From an uncultured Acetatifactor sp. (GTDB lineage: Bacteria > Bacillota > Clostridia > Lachnospirales > Lachnospiraceae), in assembly GCF_910585425.1 (NCBI RefSeq), contig NZ_CAJUCP010000078.1, forward strand, positions 1 through 24,616: 24,616 nt of DNA, in the 5' to 3' direction. The position numbers were made by a program, and so were the translations under genes. Shown here one piece after another: positions 15,393-23,417 of the stretch; the first letter of the stretch is position 1, and each line of letters starts with the position of its first letter. The notes below the pieces were generated by a model. It was given only the letters and a program-made list of their open reading frames with translations, did no database searches and had not been told where the DNA came from.

Positions 15393-16313
15393 TTAAGCGT
15401 TCTTCTGAAGCTCTTCTGACACCACGGCCGCCAGGGCGATGGAATTCACCTTGGTCTCGAAGCTGTCCGAGCGGCTGGTGAGAATCACGGGAACCTTGGT
15501 GCCGGTGAGGATCCCGCCGTTGCGCATGTTCACCATATGTACGATGGCCTTGTATACCATATTTCCGGCATGGATGTCCGGGAAGAGCAGCACGTCCGCG
15601 TCTCCCTGAATCTTCCTGTGGGTAGCGCCCTTGTGCTTGGCAGCCTCCGGGTCGATGGCAAGGTCCAGGGACAGAGGGCCATCGATGACGCAGCCGGGTA
15701 TCTGGCCTTCCTCGCACATCTTCGTCAGCTCCGCCGCCTCCACGGTGGCGGGCATCTTGGGATTCACCACCTCCACTGCCGCCAGAGGCGCTATCTTGGG
15801 CATCTCTATGCCGCAGGCATTGCACACGGGAATGGTGTTCTGGATGATGTGGGCCTTGTCCTCCAAAGTGGGATAGGTCATGAAAGCCACATCCGTCAGG
15901 AACAGCAGCCTGTCGATGGTGGGCACTTCGAATACCGCCACATGGGACAGAGGCTTTCCTGTGCGCAGGCCAACCTCCTTGTCCAGGACGCTCTTCAAGA
16001 AGTCCTTGGTGTCGATCAGGCCCTTCATGTACATATCCGCCTTGCCCTCATGGGCCAGCTTCACCGCCGTCAAAGAAGCCGCAATCATGTCCGGCTCATT
16101 GATGATCTCATAGTCCGACAGATCCATGCCGATCTCAGCGGCCACTTCCCTGATCTTCGCCTCGTCGCCCACCAGGATCGCGTCCGCGATTCCTCTGGCC
16201 TTCGCCTCCTTCACGGCCTCTAAAACCGCGGAATCCTGTGCCACGGAGACGGATACCGTCTTCTTCGCGCACTTCTTGACCCTTGCCATAATGTCGTCAA
16301 AACCCTGTTTCAT
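15393..16313 (-). CDS. ptb: Phosphate butyryltransferase
   Basis: Ptb exchanges CoA for phosphate on butyryl-CoA to give butyryl phosphate for Buk. The 306-residue product is the normal length for the PTA/PTB family. It shows the conserved AILVGDEAKIREVA, DMYMKGLIDTKDFLKSVLDK, DRLLFLTDVAFMTYPTLEDK and HAGNMVYKAIVHMVN segments. The start at ATG 16313 is supported by AGGGAGA about 9 bases upstream. An in-frame upstream extension lacks one and lies in the leader. The leader is about 137 bases with two small hairpins. Genes for making butyryl-CoA are not in the window. Confidence 0.94.
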   Translation of the reverse strand: MKQGFDDIMARVKKCAKKTVSVSVAQDSAVLEAVKEAKARGIADAILVGDEAKIREVAAEIGMDLSDYEIINEPDMIAASLTAVKLAHEGKADMYMKGLIDTKDFLKSVLDKEVGLRTGKPLSHVAVFEVPTIDRLLFLTDVAFMTYPTLEDKAHIIQNTIPVCNACGIEMPKIAPLAAVEVVNPKMPATVEAAELTKMCEEGQIPGCVIDGPLSLDLAIDPEAAKHKGATHRKIQGDADVLLFPDIHAGNMVYKAIVHMVNMRNGGILTGTKVPVILTSRSDSFETKVNSIALAAVVSEELQKNA

Positions 16314-16457
16314 TTCCTGTCTTCTCCCTTTCTGCCCTGACGGGGCATGTTCTTTTTGTCTGATCGTGTTCTGGCTGTCCGCTTTTGGACGCAAAACGAT
16401 AACCGGATGCGTTCCGGTTGCATGAAAAATACACTTAGATTGCTTTTCTTATTAAAA

Positions 16458-16486
16458 ATAATAGCACACGGACCGGCAAAATGCAA
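16458..16486 (-). promoter_or_regulatory. Promoter of the ptb-buk operon
   Basis: On the minus strand TTGCAT (16486-16481), a 17-base spacer and TATTAT (16463-16458) preceded by TGC, an extended -10. It reads away from the hemerythrin promoter. Confidence 0.5.
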
Positions 16487-16498
16487 GAGTGAAAGGCA

Positions 16499-16527
16499 TT
16501 GACTATGTCCCGGAAAAGCAGTAAACT
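16499..16527 (+). promoter_or_regulatory. Promoter of the bacteriohemerythrin gene
   Basis: TTGACT (16499-16504), a 17-base spacer, then TAAACT (16522-16527). The predicted transcript starts about 50 bases before the ATG. The -35 regions of the divergent genes are only 12 bases apart. Confidence 0.45.
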
Positions 16528-16580
16528 GATATGTGGGATTCAAAATCCTAAAATATTTGTGCAAAAAAGGAGATGTCATT

Positions 16581-16988
16581 ATGTACGAAATGAAACCCGA
16601 GTATTATACGGGAATCGAAGCCATCGACCAGGAGCATTCCCGACTGTTCGACATGGCGCAGGAGACCCAGGACCTGCTGGGAGACAACCTTCTGTATGAC
16701 AAGACGGAGAAGCTGAACAGCCTGATTTCAGAGCTCATCGATTACACCAAGACCCATTTCGCCCATGAGGAAGATTATATGAGAAGCATCCGGTACGCCG
16801 GAATCGATGGACACATGGCCCTGCACCGCAGGTTCGAGGACAGCCTGATGCAGTTCGACCCAGACGCCCTGGAGGACATAGAGAAGCAGGACGAAATCGT
16901 GGAAAAGCTCCTGGGCTTCCTGATCACCTGGCTCATAGACCATATCCAGAGAGTGGACATGGTGTACGCAAACTCAGTCAGACAGTAG
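16581..16988 (+). CDS. Bacteriohemerythrin (non-heme di-iron oxygen-binding protein)
   Basis: The 135-residue four-helix-bundle protein binds O2 at a di-iron centre. All seven expected ligands are present: His19 in DQEHS, His59 and Glu63 in HFAHEE, His78 and His82 in HMALH, and His121 and Asp126 in HIQRVD. The start ATG 16581 follows AAGGAGATG. A longer open frame from 16533 has no ribosome site. In strict anaerobes such proteins are thought to sense, carry or scavenge oxygen. The gene stands alone, between the butyrate operon and an ABC importer operon that ends against it. Confidence 0.93.
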   Translation: MYEMKPEYYTGIEAIDQEHSRLFDMAQETQDLLGDNLLYDKTEKLNSLISELIDYTKTHFAHEEDYMRSIRYAGIDGHMALHRRFEDSLMQFDPDALEDIEKQDEIVEKLLGFLITWLIDHIQRVDMVYANSVRQ

Positions 16989-16996
16989 AAAGGCAT

Positions 16997-17024
16997 AAAA
17001 AGACGCTCTGTACATACAGACGCC
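16997..17024 (-). terminator. Terminator of the amino acid ABC operon
   Basis: On the minus strand GGCGTCTGT-ATGT-ACAGAGCGTC forms a stem with one bulged base and is followed by TTTTT. It begins 9 bases after the ATPase stop. A second GC-rich inverted repeat, CGCCGGCGC/GCGCCGGCG (17021-17050), overlaps the ATPase end but has no T-run. Confidence 0.5.
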
Positions 17025-17032
17025 GGCGCTTC

Positions 17033-17788
17033 TCATTGAGGCGCCGGCGCTTCCCTGTCCATGATGAACTGCAGAAACTGTCTGGTCCTGGCTTCCCTGG
17101 GCGACTCGAAGATCTCCTCCGGCCTGCCCTCCTCCACCACCAGCCCCTGGTCCATGAATACCACATGGCTGGCCACGTTCCTGGCGAACTGCATCTCGTG
17201 GGTCACGATCAGCATGGTCATGCCCTCCGCGGCCAGATTCCGCATCACGTTCAGCACCTCGCCCACCAGCTCCGGATCCAGCGCCGACGTGGGCTCGTCG
17301 AAGAAGATCACCTCCGGCTCCGTGACGATGGCCCTGGCGATGGCCACCCGCTGCTGCTGCCCGCCGGACAGCTGATGGGGATAGGCGTCCGCCCGATTCG
17401 CCAGGCCCACCTTCTCCAGGGCCTTCAGTCCGGCGCTCCTGGCCTCATCCTTCGGCACCTTCCGCGCCACCACCAGGCCTTCCGTCACATTCTGGAGGGC
17501 AGTCTTGTTCCGGAAGAGATTGTAATTCTGGAACACGAAGCCCGTCTTCTTCCGCAGCGCGGCAATGTCCTTCCTGCCGATGGCATTCAACTGATAATGG
17601 ACCCCGTCGAATATCATCTCTCCCTCTTTCGCCCGTTCCAGGAAATTGATGCACCGCAGGAGGGTGGTCTTCCCGGAGCCGCTGGGGCCGATCACGGTCA
17701 CCACGTCCCCCTTCTCCACCTTGATGTCCACTCCCCGGAGGACTTCCATGTCCCCGAAGGATTTCTTCATATTCTTGATTTCCAGCAT
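17033..17788 (-). CDS. Polar amino acid ABC transporter, ATP-binding protein
   Basis: The 251-residue ATPase powers amino acid import at the inner face of the membrane. Walker A is GPSGSGKTT from residue 34, the signature LSGGQQQR from 140, Walker B VIFFDEP from 160, and the switch His is in VTHEM (197). Sequence and length place it in the GlnQ/HisP group. ATG 17788 is chosen because GAGGAG lies 5 bases before it. A GTG two codons upstream falls in the ribosome site. It is the last gene of a three-gene operon after the binding protein and permease. Confidence 0.95.
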   Translation of the reverse strand: MLEIKNMKKSFGDMEVLRGVDIKVEKGDVVTVIGPSGSGKTTLLRCINFLERAKEGEMIFDGVHYQLNAIGRKDIAALRKKTGFVFQNYNLFRNKTALQNVTEGLVVARKVPKDEARSAGLKALEKVGLANRADAYPHQLSGGQQQRVAIARAIVTEPEVIFFDEPTSALDPELVGEVLNVMRNLAAEGMTMLIVTHEMQFARNVASHVVFMDQGLVVEEGRPEEIFESPREARTRQFLQFIMDREAPAPQ

Positions 17789-17858
17789 ACGCACTCCTCA
17801 ATCTGTGACCGCCGATCTATCGGCATGGATTCCCGGACAATCATTGCCCGATGCCCGG

Positions 17859-18518
17859 TCAGTATGTCTTCATCCGCTTCTCGCAGTAAGTCTGCAGCTT
17901 CGTCAGCACCGTGCAGAACAGCAGGTAGACAAAGGCCACCTCGCAGTATATGGCCATGACCTCAAGGCTGTTGGCCGCTATGCGCTGCCCTGCCAGGAAC
18001 ATCTCCACCACCGTGATGTTCGCGGCCAGGGAAGTATCCTTCACCAGCCCGATCAGGGAATTGCTAAGGGGCGGGAAGGCCGTGCGCAGGGCCTGGGGCA
18101 GGACGATCCGCCCCATGATCTGCAGATAGTTCATCCCCACGCAGTACCCCGCCTCTATCTGCCCCACGGGCACCGCCTCGATGGCGGCCCGGATGGTCTC
18201 GGAGGCGTAGGCCCCTGTATTAAAGGAAAATACGATGATCGCCGAGGGGATGGCATCCAGTATGATCCCTACGCTGGGCAGCCCGTAGAATATCACGAAG
18301 AGCTGCACCAGCAGCGGCGTCCCCCGGATGATCCACACATAGATCCTGGCGATCTGCTTCACCACCGGGATGTTGGCCACCTGCACCATGGCCGTGAGCA
18401 GGGCGATGATCAGCCCCAAAGAAAACGACACCAGTGTCAGTGGAATCGTGACCCGTATCCCGGGCAATAATATCTGCCAGAAGGAATCCAGCAGTAGCTG
18501 CCAAACCCGTTCATTCAT
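17859..18518 (-). CDS. Polar amino acid ABC transporter, permease
   Basis: The 219-residue HisM-type permease has several hydrophobic segments (about 15-40, 52-75, 88-110, 185-207). It has the cytoplasmic loop that docks on the ATPase, QIEAGYCVGMNYLQIMGRIV followed by LPQALR. An N-terminal GIRVTIPLTLVSF segment typical of the family is present. A single permease gene implies a homodimer. The ribosome site before ATG 18518 is weak (GGCAGGCGG). It lies between the binding-protein gene and the ATPase gene, with about 70 bases on each side. Confidence 0.94.
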   Translation of the reverse strand: MNERVWQLLLDSFWQILLPGIRVTIPLTLVSFSLGLIIALLTAMVQVANIPVVKQIARIYVWIIRGTPLLVQLFVIFYGLPSVGIILDAIPSAIIVFSFNTGAYASETIRAAIEAVPVGQIEAGYCVGMNYLQIMGRIVLPQALRTAFPPLSNSLIGLVKDTSLAANITVVEMFLAGQRIAANSLEVMAIYCEVAFVYLLFCTVLTKLQTYCEKRMKTY

Positions 18519-18589
18519 GATACCGCCTGCCTTCTTTCTTCCTTAATCCGTACTTTCGTTCCTCTGGTTTTGCGCTTAATCCTTCGCGC

Positions 18590-19591
18590 CTATTCCTGGC
18601 TGGTGACATCCATGCCGAAATATTTCTCGGACAGCTCCTTCAATTCTCCGGAGGCCCGCAGCTCGTCAATGGCCTCATTGATAGCTTTCAGCAGCTCCTC
18701 GTTCCCCTTCTTCACAGGGACAAGGGAGGAGGAGGCATCCTCCGTCAGGGCCACCACCTTCACGTCCGCATCGGGATTCTTCTTCAGATAATCGGAAAAG
18801 GCGGTCTCCACGTTCAGGGTGGCGTCAGCCCTTCCCGTGAGCAGGAGATCCACGGTCTGCGCCACCGCGTCCACGCTCACCAGCTCCGCGCCGTATTCTT
18901 CCGCCATCTTGCCCCAGCTGCTGGTCAGGTTCTGGGCCGCCTTCTTCCCGGCCAGATCCTCGAAGGTCTTGATTTCCTCATTGTCGCCCTTTACCATCAG
19001 CGCGCCGTGGATATAGGTGTAGGGCTGGGAGAAATCATATTTCAAAGCCCTCTCGTCGGAGTACTCCACCTCATTGATTACGGTGTCAATCCGCCCGGCG
19101 TCCATGCTGCTGAACAGGGAGTCCCATTCCGCCTCGAAGAACTCGGCCTCCACGCCCAGCTTCTCCGCGATTTTTTCTCCCACTTCCACGTCGAAGCCCA
19201 CCAGCTTGCCGTTCTCGTCGTGGTAGCTGTTGGGGGAATAGGTGCCCTCGGTGCCGATGACGATTTTGCCCGCCTCCAGGATCTTCGCCAACTGGTCGCC
19301 TCCCTGGGAGGCCTCCCCATTGTCCGCTGCCGCTTCGCTTCCAGCGTCCGCGCTGCTCTCCTCCGCACCGCTCTCAGCGTCCGCACTGCTCTCCCCCGCT
19401 CCGCTTCCGGCCTCGCTATCAACGTCCGCGCCGCTCTCCGCCTGGGAGGTCTCCTCGTTGCCCGCGCCGGACCCTTCCCCCGCGCTCTCTTTGCCGTCCC
19501 CGCCGCAGCCTGCCAGCAGGCATGCCGCCATAATGGCAGGCGCAGCCGTCATTCCCAATTTCCACAGTCTGTTCTTCCTCATCTTTTCCAT
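18590..19591 (-). CDS. Amino acid ABC transporter, substrate-binding lipoprotein (possibly cystine)
   Basis: The 333-residue lipoprotein has a basic N-terminus, a hydrophobic stretch and the lipobox LLAGC with Cys29. A low-complexity Ser/Ala/Glu/Gly linker of about 70 residues follows (30-98). From about residue 100 comes a type 3 solute-binding domain. GTEGTYSPNSYHDENGKLVG, AEWDSLFSSMDAGRIDTVIN and LTSSWGKMAEEYGAELV resemble cystine-binding FliY/TcyA proteins, which is the basis for a tentative cystine call. ATG 19591 follows AGGAAAGGA. ATG 19582 is an equally possible start. The open frame upstream of 19591 is leader. It is first in an operon with permease and ATPase and has a strong upstream promoter. 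Confidence 0.9.
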   Translation of the reverse strand: MEKMRKNRLWKLGMTAAPAIMAACLLAGCGGDGKESAGEGSGAGNEETSQAESGADVDSEAGSGAGESSADAESGAEESSADAGSEAAADNGEASQGGDQLAKILEAGKIVIGTEGTYSPNSYHDENGKLVGFDVEVGEKIAEKLGVEAEFFEAEWDSLFSSMDAGRIDTVINEVEYSDERALKYDFSQPYTYIHGALMVKGDNEEIKTFEDLAGKKAAQNLTSSWGKMAEEYGAELVSVDAVAQTVDLLLTGRADATLNVETAFSDYLKKNPDADVKVVALTEDASSSLVPVKKGNEELLKAINEAIDELRASGELKELSEKYFGMDVTSQE

Positions 19592-19695
19592 TCCTTTCCT
19601 GATACCTTTTTCAAGCCTCCCCGGAAACCCAGGAGCCTGTCCTCCCTGCCGCCCGCAGGCGGGGCCGTCGGCCGCTCCGTGTTCCGAACAAAGAC

Positions 19696-19724
19696 ATTGT
19701 ACCATAACCCTATCCACATGGCAA
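19696..19724 (-). promoter_or_regulatory. Promoter of the amino acid ABC operon
   Basis: On the minus strand TTGCCA (19724-19719), a 17-base spacer, then TACAAT (19701-19696) preceded by TGG, an extended -10. Each box matches consensus in five of six bases. The leader is about 100 bases. Confidence 0.6.
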
Positions 19725-19797
19725 ATACTTCCGGCCAATCCATCCGCATATGTCTCGGCTGCGGTCGCCCGGTTCCGCCCAGCGCTGTCCCCCCGCA

Positions 19798-19841
19798 GAT
19801 ATGTGCCTGTCAGCCCGGTCGGGACGGGCACGGCACATATC
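19798..19841. repeat. Intergenic inverted repeat in a mosaic palindromic region
   Basis: GATATGTGCC (19798-19807) and GGCACATATC (19832-19841) are a perfect 10-bp inverted repeat. An inner GCCC/GGGC stem lies between them. Around it (19745-19920) related pieces recur, for example CAGATATGTGC, CAGGTATGTGC and CGCTGTCC. The 389-base gap between the two divergent operons otherwise holds only their promoters. I see no gene in it. Confidence 0.6.
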
Positions 19842-19979
19842 GCTGTCCGCCATGGCCCCGCGCAGGTATGTGCGCGTCATGCCGTTGTAGGCGGCGGGAC
19901 CGTGGACAGCAGGCGGATATGGATTGAATTCCGTAACATTATATATGCTGCGCCGGAATATGTCAACCCAACGGAGGTC

Positions 19980-20008
19980 TTGCATTTTAGGCGAAACTGA
20001 GATATAGT
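19980..20008 (+). promoter_or_regulatory. Promoter of sdaAB-sdaAA
   Basis: TTGCAT (19980-19985), a 17-base spacer, then TATAGT (20003-20008). The leader is about 65 bases and includes a small AGCGA/TCGCT stem before AAAGGAG. Confidence 0.5.
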
Positions 20009-20080
20009 AAATATAAGAAGCAAGCGAAATCGCTAAGCAGTATAAGTCGCTTTACGAACAGGACAAAGGAGTCAGAGAGC

Positions 20081-20743
20081 ATGAATTCATTCGATATCAT
20101 TGGCCCCGTCATGGTAGGCCCCTCCAGCTCCCACACAGCGGGAGCCGTCAAAATCGGTAACATTTCACGCAAGCTGCTGGGCACGCCGGTGAAAAAGGCG
20201 GACGTCCTTTTCCATGGCTCTTTTCTCGCCACAGGCAAGGGCCACGGAACGGACAGGGCCCTGGTGGCAGGGCTTTTGGGCTTTCCGGTGGACGATCCCC
20301 GGATTCCGGACAGCTTCCGGTACGCCGAAGAGGCAGGGATGGAATACCGTCTGTCCGGCATCGACCTGGGGGACGTGCATCCCAATTCGGTGAAGCTGCG
20401 CCTGCATGGAAGCGAAGGGCAGAAAATCGAAATCGTGGCGGCTTCCGTGGGCGGCGGGGCCATCCGGGTCACGGAGATCGACGGGCTGCCCGCCAATTTC
20501 TCCGGCGACTATCCCACCCTTGTGGTGAACAATCTGGATCAGCCGGGGCATGTCACGGAGATCACCTCCATGCTGAGCCACAAGTCCATCAATATCGCCA
20601 CCATGCAGCTTTACCGCTCCTCGAAAGGCGGACATGCCGTCATCGTGCTGGAATGCGACCAGGAGGTGCCCGCGGACGCCATCCGCTGGCTGGCCCATCT
20701 GGAGGGCATCCTGAAAGTGACCTATCTGGGGCTGGCCGAATAG
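20081..20743 (+). CDS. sdaAB: L-serine dehydratase, iron-sulfur-dependent, beta subunit
   Basis: This is the beta subunit of the oxygen-sensitive [4Fe-4S] enzyme that deaminates L-serine to pyruvate and ammonia. The 220-residue chain has the conserved GPSSSHTAG near the N-terminus (13-21), HGTDRALVAGLLGF, and a C-terminal ACT domain (about 145-218, YPTLVVNNLDQPGHVTEI). The ACT domain usually binds an amino acid effector, probably serine. AAAGGAG precedes ATG 20081. The alpha subunit follows after 111 bases. An upstream promoter is recognisable. Confidence 0.95.
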   Translation: MNSFDIIGPVMVGPSSSHTAGAVKIGNISRKLLGTPVKKADVLFHGSFLATGKGHGTDRALVAGLLGFPVDDPRIPDSFRYAEEAGMEYRLSGIDLGDVHPNSVKLRLHGSEGQKIEIVAASVGGGAIRVTEIDGLPANFSGDYPTLVVNNLDQPGHVTEITSMLSHKSINIATMQLYRSSKGGHAVIVLECDQEVPADAIRWLAHLEGILKVTYLGLAE

Positions 20744-20854
20744 TCCGCCTGAAACATGCAGCAAATTACAGCGAAAGACTGTCGGCCATGTATGCCCGCC
20801 ATGGGCAGGTTTGTGAATTCCGGCGGTCTTGCGCATACAGATCGGAGGAGAATC

Positions 20855-21724
20855 ATGTATCAATCGTTCCAGGATATCATCGACATAGAGAAAGAGACCG
20901 GAAAAAGCTTCTGGGAAATCGTCCGGGACAATGACTGCCGGGAGATGGAGATCACCGAGGAGGAGGCCATCCGGCGGATGCAGGCCATGTATCTGGCCAT
21001 GGGGGAGGCGGACGCTTCCTACGACCCGGCCCTGTCCTCCGCCAGCGGCCTGGTGGGCGGGGACGGCGAGAAGCTGGCCGCCGCCCGCCGGAAGGGCAGC
21101 CTGCTGTGCGGCTCCTTCCTGGGGATGGTGATGGAGAAGGCCGTAAAGATGGGCGAGTCCAATGCCTGCATGAGACGCATCGTTGCGGCCCCCACCGCGG
21201 GCTCCTGCGGCGTGCTCCCGGCAGTGTTCCTGTCCCTGGAGGAGGAAAAGGGCTATTCCAAAGAAGAGATGGCGAAAGCCCTCTATGTCAGCGCAGGCAT
21301 CGGCGGCATCATCGCCCAGCGGGCCTCCGTGTCCGGGGCCGCGGGAGGCTGCCAGGCCGAAATCGGCGCGGCTTCCGCCATGGCGGCGGGAGGCGTGGCC
21401 TTCCTGCTGGGCGGGGACGGCGAGGCGATCGCCCACGCGGCGGCCCTGGCCATGAAGAACCTCCTGGGCCTTGCCTGCGACCCTGTGGCAGGGCTGGTGG
21501 AAGTGCCCTGCGTGAAGCGCAATGTCATCGGGGCCGTCAACGCCCTCACCTCCGCGGATCTGGCAAATGCCGGGATACGCAGCAAAATACCCCCTGACGA
21601 GGTCTTCGACGCCATGCGCAATGTGGGCAGGATGCTGCCGGAGGACCTGCGGGAGACAGGAAAGGGCGGCCTTGCGGCCACCCCCACAGGCATCGCCTTC
21701 CGGGAAGGCCTGAAGACCTTCTAG
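20855..21724 (+). CDS. sdaAA: L-serine dehydratase, iron-sulfur-dependent, alpha subunit
   Basis: The 289-residue catalytic subunit has conserved AAPTAGSCGVLPAV (Cys118), GAAGGCQAEIGAASAMAAGG (Cys166) and GLACDPVAGLVEVPC (Cys208, Cys219). These hold candidate ligands for the labile iron-sulfur cluster. ATG 20855 is preferred because GGAGGAG lies 4 bases upstream. The frame is open from 20756 without a ribosome site. It pairs with sdaAB in one operon. The stop lies only 16 bases from the end of the convergent carboxypeptidase gene, and I see no clear terminator between them. Confidence 0.96.
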   Translation: MYQSFQDIIDIEKETGKSFWEIVRDNDCREMEITEEEAIRRMQAMYLAMGEADASYDPALSSASGLVGGDGEKLAAARRKGSLLCGSFLGMVMEKAVKMGESNACMRRIVAAPTAGSCGVLPAVFLSLEEEKGYSKEEMAKALYVSAGIGGIIAQRASVSGAAGGCQAEIGAASAMAAGGVAFLLGGDGEAIAHAAALAMKNLLGLACDPVAGLVEVPCVKRNVIGAVNALTSADLANAGIRSKIPPDEVFDAMRNVGRMLPEDLRETGKGGLAATPTGIAFREGLKTF

Positions 21725-21740
21725 CCAATCATATGCAATA

Positions 21741-23231
21741 TCATCCAGGCGCATCGGAGGCATCCTCCGGTGCGCTTTCCGGTGCGGGCAGGAAGGTCTG
21801 GTACAGCTCCACCTGGTCGTAGATGCAGGTCCAGGTGCTGGTGGAGCCTGCGGTGACGCACAGGTATTCCTTCCCCTCCTCGTCGCGCCCCAGGCTGGCG
21901 GCACAGCTGCCGGACTGGTCCACATAGCCCGTCTTGGCGCACAGCACCTCCCCGTGGGTGTCCTTGTCCTCGATCCGGCGCAGGAACCAGTTGGAGATCA
22001 GCAGCCCCTCGGGATGCTCTTCCGTCAGGGAGGTGGTGTAGGTATGGGCAGCCATCACTTCCCTGCAGAAGGGGTTGTCCACAGTTGCTTTTAAAATGAC
22101 AGCCATGTCATATGCAGTGGAATAATGGGCCTCATCGTAGACCCCCACGCAGTTGGTGAAGTGGGAGGTCTCCCCCAGCCCCATCTGCACCAGCTTTTCA
22201 TTCATCAGGTCCACAAAGGCCTCATGGGAGCCTGCCACATAGATGGCCAGCGCCAGCGCGGAGTCCGCCCCCGAGGGCAGAATCGTGCCGTAGAAGAGGT
22301 CCCTCACCGTCACCTCCTCGTCCAGCGCATAGCCAGTATTGCTGCAATCGTTTACAAAGCTGTAGTCCGTGATGTCAATGGTGATGATGGCTGTCTTCTC
22401 CAAATCCTCCGCTGTCAGATGCTCCGCCGCCACCAGGATCGTCAGCATCTTGGTCATGGAGGCGGGGTTCATCCTTGTATAGGCCTCCTTCTGGGCCAGG
22501 ATCTCCCCGCTCTGGGCATCGATGAAAACGCCGTATTCGCTCAATATAGTCTCCGAAAAGCCAGCCGTGGCCTCTGTCATGCCGAACACAGCGTTCTGGG
22601 GCGGTATCGCGCCCCCCAAGGGCTCCGGCGTGGGGACGGGCTCCGGCTCCGCCGTCTGCTGGGCCGCCTCTGTCTGTCCTGGCTCCTGAGACGGGAAGCG
22701 CAGGCGCGGGGAATAGGCTTCGCCCGCCGCCATGACAGTCCCTCCCGCTGCGTGACGGGACTTCCGGCGCTGGGCAGAGTCCGCCCCTTGCGTCTTCTGA
22801 TTGTCGGCTGTCAGGCTGTCCTCATCGTTTTCCCTGTCCCCTCCTGTCCCATCGCCTCTCTGGTTGGCCTTGTCCTTGCTGTCCTCTTCTGTCCCGTCGG
22901 CTGTCAGGCTGTCCTCTCCTGTCCCGTCGCCTCCCCGGTCGGCCTTGTCCTCGCTGTCCTCCCCTGTCCCGTTGCCTCCCCGGTCGGCCTTGTCCTCGCT
23001 GTCCTCCCCTGTCCTGTGGGCTTCCTGGCTCTCCTGCAATGCCCCGCCCCGTCCGTTGTCCTTGTGGGTCAATGCCGCGGCGCCGAATCCAATACCTATT
23101 CCCACCGCGATCGCCATGCCGGCCATCACCGGAATGCCCCATTTATACAGCAGCTCCCGTCTGTGTTTCTCCCGCTTCATCTCTTCCAGCCGCGCTCTGC
23201 GCCGGGCCTGCCGTTCTTCTTCCGTTTCCAT
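21741..23231 (-). CDS. Membrane-anchored D-alanyl-D-alanine carboxypeptidase (PBP5-like)
   Basis: This serine D,D-peptidase trims peptidoglycan stem peptides. The 496-residue chain has a basic cytoplasmic N-terminus (1-30) and one membrane segment (about 31-54). A long polar linker with repeats (about 60-210) and a peptidase S11 domain follow. SMTK (258-261) gives the catalytic Ser and Lys, and AKTGY (432-436) the KTG box. The second motif reads SGAD (320-323), where the classic form is SGN. The N-terminal anchor, in place of a cleaved signal and C-terminal amphipathic helix, is unlike classic PBP5. The start ATG 23231 has only a distant AAGGA. The linker's 45-bp repeats suggest variable length. 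Confidence 0.9.
   Translation of the reverse strand: METEEERQARRRARLEEMKREKHRRELLYKWGIPVMAGMAIAVGIGIGFGAAALTHKDNGRGGALQESQEAHRTGEDSEDKADRGGNGTGEDSEDKADRGGDGTGEDSLTADGTEEDSKDKANQRGDGTGGDRENDEDSLTADNQKTQGADSAQRRKSRHAAGGTVMAAGEAYSPRLRFPSQEPGQTEAAQQTAEPEPVPTPEPLGGAIPPQNAVFGMTEATAGFSETILSEYGVFIDAQSGEILAQKEAYTRMNPASMTKMLTILVAAEHLTAEDLEKTAIITIDITDYSFVNDCSNTGYALDEEVTVRDLFYGTILPSGADSALALAIYVAGSHEAFVDLMNEKLVQMGLGETSHFTNCVGVYDEAHYSTAYDMAVILKATVDNPFCREVMAAHTYTTSLTEEHPEGLLISNWFLRRIEDKDTHGEVLCAKTGYVDQSGSCAASLGRDEEGKEYLCVTAGSTSTWTCIYDQVELYQTFLPAPESAPEDASDAPG
22930..23019 (-). repeat. 45-bp tandem repeat in the carboxypeptidase linker
   Basis: Two nearly identical 45-base units (22930-22974, 22975-23019) encode TGEDSEDKADRGG-type 15-residue units. 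More divergent copies extend to about 22804, including one near 22850-22897. All are in frame and lie between the membrane anchor and the catalytic domain. Confidence 0.85.
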
Positions 23232-23417
23232 CTATGTCAAAACATCCTTTCTTATTCCAATTCAATAGGCATACTTCCCATACCCTTCCGGCGGCACAAA
23301 TCGTATCACTGAATGCGCCCCGCAATTTTGTATCCGGGTATGGTTTCCCCGATTTCCGTTTCCTGTACTTATCCCGGCTCCGCGGACGTCCGTCCACGGC
23401 CCAGTCCTGTCGCCTCT

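Noticed and set aside
16314..16457. Riboswitch in the ptb leader
   Set aside because: There are only two short hairpins (AACCGGA/TCCGGTT and GCCC/GGGC) and no match to a known riboswitch core that I recognise.
20165..21925. 586-codon minus-strand open frame opposite sdaAB-sdaAA
   Set aside because: The His/Gly/Ala-rich, low-complexity antisense product lies over two certain genes.
22125..23312. 395-codon plus-strand open frame opposite the carboxypeptidase
   Set aside because: This is an antisense shadow. The minus-strand frame has all S11 motifs.
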